64,000 nt of DNA from a bacterium (lineage in GTDB: Bacteria; Planctomycetota; UBA1135; UBA2386): assembly GCA_030432695.1 (NCBI GenBank), contig JAUILN010000009.1, forward strand, positions 1-64,000. The letters are read 5' to 3'. The translations under genes were made by a program, and so were the position numbers. Of the stretch, positions 35,859 through 42,981 are shown in pieces; positions within the stretch are counted from its first letter, which is position 1, and each line of letters begins with the position of its first letter. The notes beneath the pieces were generated by a model. It searched no databases. It was not told the DNA's origin and saw only the letters and a program-made list of their open reading frames with translations.

Positions 35859-37151
35859 ATGATCGATACCGGCAACACGGCCTGGGTCTTGGCGAGCAGC
35901 GCATTGGTGCTGCTGATGACCCCCGGCCTGGCGTTCTTCTACGGCGGACTCGTCCGTTCCAATCAGGTCCTCAACACCATCAAGATGAGCTTCGCCTCGT
36001 TGGCGGTGGGCAGCGTGCTGTGGGCGCTGGTCGGCTACTCGCTGGCGTTCGGGACCGGCAATGGGCTGATCGGCGGGCTCGAGTGGCTCGGCCTCGGTGC
36101 GGTCGGGGTCGAGCCCAACCCCGCGTACGGCGACACGATCCCGCACTACGGCTTCGTGGTGTTCCAGATGATGTTCGCCGTGATCACGCCGGCGATCATC
36201 TCGGGCGCGGTGGTCGGGCGGATGCGCTTCAAGGCCTACATGCTGTTCATCTCGCTGTGGATGGTGGTGGTCTATGCACCGCTCGCCCATTGGGTATGGG
36301 GGCCCGGGGGCTGGATCGCGGAACTCGGTGCGCTCGACTTCGCCGGCGGCACCGTGGTGCACGTCAGCGCCGGCGTCGCGGCCCTGGTGGCGGCGCTGTT
36401 CGTGGGACGGCGCAAGGTCCGCAGCGCCGGCGACGACGAGCGGGCCCACAACGTCCCGTTGGTGGTCCTCGGCGCGTCGCTGTTGTGGTTCGGGTGGTTC
36501 GGGTTCAATGCCGGCTCGGCGTTGGCGGCCGACGGCGTCGCCGCGCTGGCATTCCTGACCACGATGCTGGCCGCGGCCGCGGCGGTGGTCGCATGGATGG
36601 TGCTGGATCTGATCCGTTCGGGCCGGACCCAGATCACCGGGGTGGCGATCGCCGCGGTGGTGGGCCTGGTCGCGATCACCCCGGCGGCCGGCTTCGTGTC
36701 GCCCGGTGCGGCGCTCTGCATCGGCACGGTGGGTTCCGTCGCCAGCTACGCGGCGATCGACCTGATCCGCCGCTCCAAGGTCGACGACGCGCTCGATGTG
36801 TTCGCCTGCCACGGCATCGGCGGCGGGGTCGGCGCGATCCTGACCGGCGTGTTCGCCTCGACCGAGGCCAATCCGGCGGGTGCGGACGGCCTGTTCGCCG
36901 GCAGTCTCGACCTGCTGCTGGTCCAAATCCTCAGCGTGCTCGGTGCCGGGGCCTTCGCGGCGGCCGGGACCGCCGGCGTGCTGTTCCTGGTCCGCGCGGT
37001 CACCCCGCTGCGGATCCACGACCTCGCGGAGCACGCCGGCATCGACGTCTCGGAGCACGACGAGCAGGCCTATTCCCAGACCTGGTTCGAGACGGTCCGC
37101 GACCGGGCCGGTCGCCCGTCGGGGACCCGCTTCCCGGAGAGCCTGTCATGA
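35859..37151 (+). CDS. amtB: Ammonium transporter (Amt family)
   Basis: The 430-residue membrane protein has about 11 hydrophobic segments. Family motifs include the N-terminal FFYGGLVRS and VHVSAGVAALVAAL, together with FACHGIGGGVGAILTGVFA carrying one of the pore histidines. The C-terminal tail (HDLAEHAGIDVSEHDEQAYS) is of the kind that in other bacteria contacts PII proteins. No glnK/PII gene is adjacent, which is unusual because amtB is generally linked to glnK. The stop overlaps the glutaminase start by 4 bp (ATGA), so the pair is coupled. It lies 66 bp downstream of glutamine synthetase. Confidence 0.92.
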   Translation: MIDTGNTAWVLASSALVLLMTPGLAFFYGGLVRSNQVLNTIKMSFASLAVGSVLWALVGYSLAFGTGNGLIGGLEWLGLGAVGVEPNPAYGDTIPHYGFVVFQMMFAVITPAIISGAVVGRMRFKAYMLFISLWMVVVYAPLAHWVWGPGGWIAELGALDFAGGTVVHVSAGVAALVAALFVGRRKVRSAGDDERAHNVPLVVLGASLLWFGWFGFNAGSALAADGVAALAFLTTMLAAAAAVVAWMVLDLIRSGRTQITGVAIAAVVGLVAITPAAGFVSPGAALCIGTVGSVASYAAIDLIRRSKVDDALDVFACHGIGGGVGAILTGVFASTEANPAGADGLFAGSLDLLLVQILSVLGAGAFAAAGTAGVLFLVRAVTPLRIHDLAEHAGIDVSEHDEQAYSQTWFETVRDRAGRPSGTRFPESLS

Positions 37152-38737
37152 CCGGCTTCCATCAGGCCGGCGGTCGCACGCCCGACGCCGTTCGCCAGCG
37201 CCGGATCTTCGAGGGCTTGCTGCTCCCCGGTGAGGAGCGGGTCCGGGTCCCCGAGATCCTCCGCGCCTTGGCCGACCGTGGTCTGCGCCGTGAAGATCCG
37301 CGGCTCCGCTCGCTCTCGGCCCGTCTCGACGAGTTACCGCGTGAGGCGACGCTCGACGAGGACGGCTTCCTGCACGCGGCCCGTAGCGGCCTGCTGTTGC
37401 TCGAGGCGGCGATCTCCGGTCGGTTGACGATTCCCGAGTTCGGCGGATTCGTGGCCGAGGTCGGCGGCGCGTTCCGGGAGTCGGCGCGGAACCGCGACGG
37501 CGCGGTCGCCGACTACATCCCGCAGCTCGGCCGCGTCGAACCCGAGCAGTTCGGCCTCGCGCTGTGCACGGTCGACGGCCAGCGCCACACCGAGGGCGAC
37601 GCGTGCACGACCTTCTGCATCCAGTCGGTCTCGAAGCCGTTGAACTACTGCTTCGCGCTCGAGGAACTCGGCGAGGAGCGCGTCCATCGCCACATGGGCT
37701 GCGAGCCGAGCGGCGTGAGCTTCAACGAGCTGGCGCTCAACCGGGAAGGCGTGCCGCACAATCCCATGATCAATGCCGGCGGGATCATGAGCGGCGCATT
37801 GATCCGTCGACAGGACCCGATCTCCGATCGGTTCGACCACGTGACGAACCTGTGGACCCGGCTGGCGGGCGGAGTGCGGCCCGGCTTCAGCAATGCGACC
37901 TACCTTTCGGAGCGGGCCACCGCCGACCGCAACTTCGCGCTCGGCTACTCGATGCGCGAGCACGGTGCCTTCCCGGCCGGTTCCGACCTGGTCGAGGACC
38001 TGGAGTTCTACTTCCAGTGCTGCTCGCTCGAGATGACCGCCGATTCGCTGTCGGTCGTCGCCGCGACGCTGGCCAACGGTGGACTGTGTCCGCTCACCGG
38101 CGAGCAGGTGCTCGGCCAGGCCACGGTGCAGAGCTGCCTGTCGCTGATGCTGTCGTGCGGCATGTACGACTACTCCGGCGAGTGGGCGTTCCGCATCGGC
38201 CTGCCGGCCAAGAGCGGCGTGTCCGGAGTGGTGCTCACGGTGGTGCCCAACGTGATGGGGATCTGCACCTGGTCACCGCGTCTCGACGAGCAGGGCAACA
38301 GCGTGCGTGGCATCGAGTTCTGCAAGCGGCTGGTCGAGCGGTTCAACTTCCACGTCTACGACGGCCTCGGCGACGCCGCCCGGCACAAGGCCGACCCGCG
38401 TCGCGCTGCGCATGCCGACCGACGGCAGTTGCTGGTCGACCTGTGCTGGGCGGCGAGCGAGGGCGACTGCGAGGGTATCCAGCGCCTGGTGGTGCGAGGT
38501 GCCGACGTGAACGCCGCCGACTACGACGGCCGGACTCCGCTCCATCTCGCTGCCTCGGAGGGGCGCGAGGCGGCGGTGCGTGCGCTGCTCGGTCTGGGGG
38601 CCTCTGCGGACATCCGTGACCGCTGGGGCAACGCGCCGGCCGATGACGCCGAGCGCGAGGGCCACGAAGCGGTGGTCGACCTGCTGACCGGACCCGAACT
38701 GTCGGGTGGGCGGCGCGGTCTCGCGACCGGCGCGTGA
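37148..38737 (+). CDS. glsA: Glutaminase with C-terminal ankyrin repeats (kidney-type architecture)
   Basis: This 529-residue protein hydrolyses glutamine to glutamate and ammonia. The central glutaminase domain has the serine beta-lactamase-like SxxK motif (Ser160 and Lys163, in CIQSVSKPLNY), the block NPMINAGGIMSGALI and LSCGMYDYSGEWAFRIGLPAKSG. Residues ~425-515 form at least two ankyrin repeats (VNAADYDGRTPLHLAASEGREA). An N-terminal ~130-residue helical extension precedes the catalytic part. This full architecture resembles animal kidney-type glutaminases rather than the short bacterial enzymes. Coupled by 4-bp overlap to amtB and downstream of glutamine synthetase. Confidence 0.9.
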   Translation: MTGFHQAGGRTPDAVRQRRIFEGLLLPGEERVRVPEILRALADRGLRREDPRLRSLSARLDELPREATLDEDGFLHAARSGLLLLEAAISGRLTIPEFGGFVAEVGGAFRESARNRDGAVADYIPQLGRVEPEQFGLALCTVDGQRHTEGDACTTFCIQSVSKPLNYCFALEELGEERVHRHMGCEPSGVSFNELALNREGVPHNPMINAGGIMSGALIRRQDPISDRFDHVTNLWTRLAGGVRPGFSNATYLSERATADRNFALGYSMREHGAFPAGSDLVEDLEFYFQCCSLEMTADSLSVVAATLANGGLCPLTGEQVLGQATVQSCLSLMLSCGMYDYSGEWAFRIGLPAKSGVSGVVLTVVPNVMGICTWSPRLDEQGNSVRGIEFCKRLVERFNFHVYDGLGDAARHKADPRRAAHADRRQLLVDLCWAASEGDCEGIQRLVVRGADVNAADYDGRTPLHLAASEGREAAVRALLGLGASADIRDRWGNAPADDAEREGHEAVVDLLTGPELSGGRRGLATGA

Positions 38738-38884
38738 CGGCGGCTTCTCCCGCCGGACTTTCGGAACTGGCGTGAGCCGTTCGGCTGGCGGTCTGCGCCA
38801 GGAGGAGGGGTCGCCGCGAGGTGCTCGCAAGGTGCGGGTCCTGCGACGGGACGGCCACCCACCTTCGAGGAGCAGAGAGACCGC

Positions 38885-41425
38885 ATGGCGGCAACACATC
38901 GAGCGGACGTCCCGACCCGGTCCGGACGTCGTTCCAAGACCTCGCCCGTGCTGGGCCTGATCGTCCTGCTGGCCGCCTGCTCCGGGGGCGGCGGCGGAGG
39001 AGGTGGAGATCCCGACCCGGATCCCGACCCACGACTGTCGCGCAGCGGGCCGATCCAGCTCAGCTCCGACCAGACCCGGCTGTTCGTCGTCAACAAGGTC
39101 GGCAGCGATCTGGTGCCGGCGGGGCGTGGCTCGCTCAGCGTGGTGCGGGTGCGCGACGCGGCGGGTGCCGATGCCGCGGAGGTGCTCGCCGAGATCCCGG
39201 TGGGCGTCGACCCCTACAGCGTGAGCGTGACCGACGACGACCGGCGGCTGTTCGTGTCCAACGGCGCGGACGGGACGGTGTCGGTGATCGACCTCGGCGA
39301 GGGCGGCAAGGGGCCCTACACCTACGTGACCGATCTCGCGGTCGGCAGCGAGCCGCGCGGCACCGCGGTCCACGACGACGAGCTGTTCGTCGCCAACTTC
39401 GGCGACGGCTCGGTCACCGTGCTCGGCACCGACGACCTGCTGGTCCGCACCACGCTCCGGCTGGGCGCGGTCGGCAACGAACCGGCCTTCGCCAACCCGC
39501 ACGGTCTGCTGGCTGCGCCGAACGGCGAGGTCTGGGTCACCGACTTCTACGCGGTGGGGGCGGCCGGCAAGGGCGTCGACGCGGTCGAGGGCTTCGACGA
39601 CGGCAAGGAGGCGCGGGTCGGCCTGCTCGGCGAGCAGGGTCTGAAGCGGGTCGTGCGCATGCGAGCGATGGTCGAGTCCGGCTTCACCGCCGACCGCACC
39701 GCTTTCGATCCGGCCAACGGCGCGGCCAACGCGACGTTCCGGGCTCCGGCCGGCGTCGACCCGACGCGCGTGCCGCAGGGTGCGTTCTTCAATCAGCTGT
39801 TCTCGCTGGCCTACGACGAGGACACCCAGCGGCTGTTCGTCCCGGCGATCGGTGCCGCGCCCGCGCCGCCGGTGCGCTTCAACGTGAACGTGCAGAGCCT
39901 GGTCGGCGTGGTGCAGACCGCGGACGCGACCACCGAGAACGTCGAGGAGCTGACGGTGAGCCTGAACGCCCAGGTGCTGGCCAACTTCGGCGACGAGCCG
40001 GGGCCGACGCCCCCATTCACGCCGAGCGAGACGCGGCTCGACCGGGCCTTCGCGGCCGACGTGGTGGCGATGGACGTGCGCAGTGGCACGGTGGTCCTGC
40101 CAAGCCGCGCGGGTTCGTTCCTGCTGGTGGGTTTCCTCGGTGCCGACGGTTCGATCTCGCTGGCGCGGAACCTACGCGAGGCGATCGTGCGCATCCCGAC
40201 CACCAACCTGCCGGCTGGCGTGGTGCTCGACGACGGTGCGACGCGCGCCTACGTGGCCTCCGATCTGGTCGGCGAGGTGTCGGTCGTCGATCTGACGCGG
40301 AACGTCGAACTCGGCCGCATCGAGACCGCGGCGAGCCCCACCGATCCGAAGCGGCGTCGCGAGCTGCTCGGCCAGCTGGCGTTCTTCACCGGCATGGGCC
40401 TCGCCGCCGACACCGCGCCGGGCACCGACCCCCGCGACGTCGACACGCACCGCTTCCGCAACATGGCGTCGAACGGCAACTGGAGTTCGTGCGCGTCGTG
40501 CCACCCCGGTGGCCGGGCCGACGGCGTGACCTGGCTGTTCCCGACCGGGCCGCGCCAGTCGATCTCGCTCGAGGGCTTCTTCGCGCACGGCAGCACCGTC
40601 GCGAGCGAGCTGGCGACCACCGACCAGAAGATCTCCAACTGGAACGGGGTGCGGGGCAGCATCACCGACTTCAACAACAACGCCCGCAACGTGCAGGGTG
40701 GGTTCGGCTTCACGCCCGAGGCGCTGGCGACGATCGACGCCGGCCAAGGTCAGGCCGACGTTCCGGATGCCGGGCTGGTGTTCAACCAAGGTCCGCGGCT
40801 CGGCGTCTCGAACGCGCTCGACCTGATGACCGAGTGGGTGGCGTCGATCCGGCCGTTGAGCCGGCCGACCGACCTGGACGACGACGCCGTCGCGCGCGGT
40901 CGCACTCTGTTCGCCGCCTCGTGCTCGGCGTGCCACGCCGGCAGCAAGTGGACCAACTCCACCCGCGTGCTCGACCTGGCGCTCTGGCCCGACCCGGCAT
41001 TCGAGGGCGGACTGCCGCGCGGCGACAACCTGTTCAATCCGGCCGCCTCGGCGATCGTCGCCTTCGACGCGGATGACGACGGCGACTTCGAGACGCGCCT
41101 GGTCGACGCCGTCGTCGCGCAGGGCACGCTCGACCTCACCAACCCCATCGAGATCCGCGGCCTGGGCGGCCAGATCGGTCTGGCCTCCGCCGGCCTCGCG
41201 GTGTCGTTCGTCCCACCGTCGCTGTTCGGTGTGCGCAACTCGGCGCCCTACGGCCACCACGGCCGGGCCGCGACCCTGGAGGACGTGTTCGTGCCGGTCC
41301 AGGGCGGCGGACTCGGCCACCCGGACTTCGGTCTCAACGCGCAGGAACTCGCCGACGTGCTGGAGTTCGTCCGCGCCATCGACGGCGCGCAGCCGACCGT
41401 GCAGGCGACCACGCTGCTGCGCTGA
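38885..41425 (+). CDS. Lipid-anchored beta-propeller fused to di-haem MauG/CCP-like domain
   Basis: The 846-residue protein has lipobox LLAAC (Cys32) followed by an oligo-Gly and DPDPDP spacer. Residues ~50-470 form YVTN-type propeller blades (VGVDPYSVSVTDDDRRLFVSN). The C-terminal ~350 residues carry two CxxCH haem sites, Cys536/Cys539/His540 (SCASCHPGG) and Cys680/Cys683/His684 (SCSACHAGS), as in bacterial di-haem cytochrome c peroxidases and MauG. FGVRNSAPYGHHGRAATLEDVF near the end is a typical MauG-family block. A peroxidase or oxidase role in the periplasm is inferred. It stands alone on the plus strand, 147 bp after the glutaminase gene. Confidence 0.86.
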   Translation: MAATHRADVPTRSGRRSKTSPVLGLIVLLAACSGGGGGGGGDPDPDPDPRLSRSGPIQLSSDQTRLFVVNKVGSDLVPAGRGSLSVVRVRDAAGADAAEVLAEIPVGVDPYSVSVTDDDRRLFVSNGADGTVSVIDLGEGGKGPYTYVTDLAVGSEPRGTAVHDDELFVANFGDGSVTVLGTDDLLVRTTLRLGAVGNEPAFANPHGLLAAPNGEVWVTDFYAVGAAGKGVDAVEGFDDGKEARVGLLGEQGLKRVVRMRAMVESGFTADRTAFDPANGAANATFRAPAGVDPTRVPQGAFFNQLFSLAYDEDTQRLFVPAIGAAPAPPVRFNVNVQSLVGVVQTADATTENVEELTVSLNAQVLANFGDEPGPTPPFTPSETRLDRAFAADVVAMDVRSGTVVLPSRAGSFLLVGFLGADGSISLARNLREAIVRIPTTNLPAGVVLDDGATRAYVASDLVGEVSVVDLTRNVELGRIETAASPTDPKRRRELLGQLAFFTGMGLAADTAPGTDPRDVDTHRFRNMASNGNWSSCASCHPGGRADGVTWLFPTGPRQSISLEGFFAHGSTVASELATTDQKISNWNGVRGSITDFNNNARNVQGGFGFTPEALATIDAGQGQADVPDAGLVFNQGPRLGVSNALDLMTEWVASIRPLSRPTDLDDDAVARGRTLFAASCSACHAGSKWTNSTRVLDLALWPDPAFEGGLPRGDNLFNPAASAIVAFDADDDGDFETRLVDAVVAQGTLDLTNPIEIRGLGGQIGLASAGLAVSFVPPSLFGVRNSAPYGHHGRAATLEDVFVPVQGGGLGHPDFGLNAQELADVLEFVRAIDGAQPTVQATTLLR

Positions 41426-41444
41426 GTCACCCTTCGCAGTCTGC

Positions 41445-41493
41445 CACGACAGAATCTGTCGCGGTTGGTGCCTGGCACGAACTACGACAGAAT
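41445..41493. repeat. Short palindromes and direct repeat between convergent genes
   Basis: CGACAGA-A-TCTGTCG (41446-41460) is a 7-bp inverted repeat. ACGACAGAATC occurs twice (41445-41455 and 41483-41493), and between them GTGC-CTG-GCAC (41467-41477) is another dyad. The 93-bp interval separates the convergent MauG-like and toroid genes. It may be a bidirectional terminator or a REP-like element. No T-tract is present. Confidence 0.4.
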
Positions 41494-41518
41494 CGGTGGG
41501 TGTCGCTGTCTGGGATGC

Positions 41519-42802
41519 TCAGCCGTCGTCGTCGCGGTGCGCGAGCCACCACTTCTCGGCGGCGCGCAGCGCGTCGGCGTTGGCCTCGGGGCTGCGCAGC
41601 GGGTGGTAGCCGAAGTCCTCGCCGGTGATGAGGATCACCGCGCGGGCGGCTGCCTGGCGGCGGGTCGCGTGCTCGCTGCGCAGGGCGCGGAGCAGGTCGG
41701 GGAGGGCCGGCTTGCCACGGCGTGCGTCGGCATGCGCGGCGCGGCGGATCGCGTCGAGGTCGGCGTCGGGGGGCAACGCGTGGCAGAACACGGTGGCGGC
41801 CTGCGTGAACGGGCCGCGTGGCGTGAGTTCGCGGCGGAACGCCCGCTTCAGGAACAGGATCGCGAACGAGGTCTGCACTGGCATTCCGTAGCCCGGCACC
41901 CCGTGGGCCGCCTGTCGAGCGTTCTGCGGCGTCGGGAAGAATCCGCCGGACTTCGACTGGCCGTCGAGGATCTGCTCGGCGCCGCCGACGTACCAGTCCA
42001 CGCCACCGACCTCGTCCCGGTTGGAGAGGATCGCCGCGCGCTCGAGGCCGTACAGGAAGTAGTGGTTGACGCTGCCGGTGCCGGGCTGGATCTCCCGCTT
42101 GTGGTGTTCCATCCACTCCCAGGCCTCGCGGATGCAATCATCCAGCGAGTCGACGTTCCGATCCGCCGCCTGCAGTCGGGCCTTGCAGACCTCCAGGATC
42201 GCGATCCCAGCGACCGTCATCGAGGCCGTCGCGTCGTTGCCCGGCGTGTAGCCGAAGCCGCCCTTGTAGGCGCGTCCCTTGATCGCTGCCGAGGCCACTC
42301 CCGACCAGACCCGCGACGGGACCTGCACGTCGAGCGCGTGTGCGGCGCGCAGGCCGAGCACCGCGTACTGCGTCACGCTGTAATCCCAGTTCTTCGGGTG
42401 GGGTTGGTAGCGGAATCCGGCGCTCCCGTTCTGGCACGCCAGGAGTCGTCGGGTGTCTCGCGGTGCGGCCTCCCGGTGGTCGGGGTAACTCTCCCCGAGT
42501 TCGACCATGAGCATCAGCCGCACCGCCAGCGCGTAGGCGTTGCTCAGGTTGGTGCGCGCCAGGCGATGGAGCGCGCCACGGAACGGCTCCTCCTGCACCG
42601 ACAGTCCATAGTGGGCCGCGGCCAGGCAGACCAGCGTGAGCGCGTCGCCCTCGGTCGACTCGAGGTGGTGTTCGAGCGCCGGTCTCGCGCGCTCCAAGGC
42701 TTCGATCACCCGGGCATCGAGTGCCGCTCGATCCTGCGCGGTCCCGCTCGATGCCAGCGCCAGCGTGAGGAGAGTCCGGGATGCCACGTGCTGTGCGACC
42801 AC
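41519..42802 (-). CDS. Secreted alpha/alpha-toroid (prenyltransferase/squalene-oxidase repeat) protein
   Basis: This 427-residue protein starts with GTG and has a signal peptide (ending SGTAQ). It contains repeats with aromatic/Gly signatures of the terpenoid-cyclase-like alpha/alpha-toroid: GSAGFRYQPHPKNWDYSVTQYAVLGL, AYKGGFGYTPGNDATASMTV and SVNHYFLYGLERAAIL. These repeats are common in planctomycete secreted proteins and do not show the DxDD cyclase motif, so catalysis is doubtful. The C-terminal ~90 residues are helical and Ala/Arg-rich. It probably acts outside the cytoplasm. Function is unknown. Confidence 0.75.
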   Translation of the reverse strand: MVAQHVASRTLLTLALASSGTAQDRAALDARVIEALERARPALEHHLESTEGDALTLVCLAAAHYGLSVQEEPFRGALHRLARTNLSNAYALAVRLMLMVELGESYPDHREAAPRDTRRLLACQNGSAGFRYQPHPKNWDYSVTQYAVLGLRAAHALDVQVPSRVWSGVASAAIKGRAYKGGFGYTPGNDATASMTVAGIAILEVCKARLQAADRNVDSLDDCIREAWEWMEHHKREIQPGTGSVNHYFLYGLERAAILSNRDEVGGVDWYVGGAEQILDGQSKSGGFFPTPQNARQAAHGVPGYGMPVQTSFAILFLKRAFRRELTPRGPFTQAATVFCHALPPDADLDAIRRAAHADARRGKPALPDLLRALRSEHATRRQAAARAVILITGEDFGYHPLRSPEANADALRAAEKWWLAHRDDDG

Positions 42803-42981
42803 GTTCCGAGTGTAGGATCGGCGCCGCGTGAGTTGCGGTTCCGGTGGTCTGGGGATGTGCCCGGGCGCCGGGCGACTCGCCGGGCGTCCGGCCGGGTTTC
42901 GCGTCTGCCGGGACCGTTCGGTGCCAGATCGTCTGCCGCTCTCCCGGTGGAATGGACGACCGCTTCCTCTCTCGACATCTC

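Noticed and set aside
34698..37058. A 786-codon open frame antisense to glutamine synthetase and amtB
   Set aside because: No recognised domain; Arg/His/Asp-rich shadow of two clear genes.
38986..39022. Oligo-Gly followed by Asp-Pro repeat after the lipobox of the MauG-like protein
   Set aside because: Could look like a frameshift or slippage artefact, but the reading frame continues into a full protein and similar spacers follow the lipidated Cys of the subtilase.
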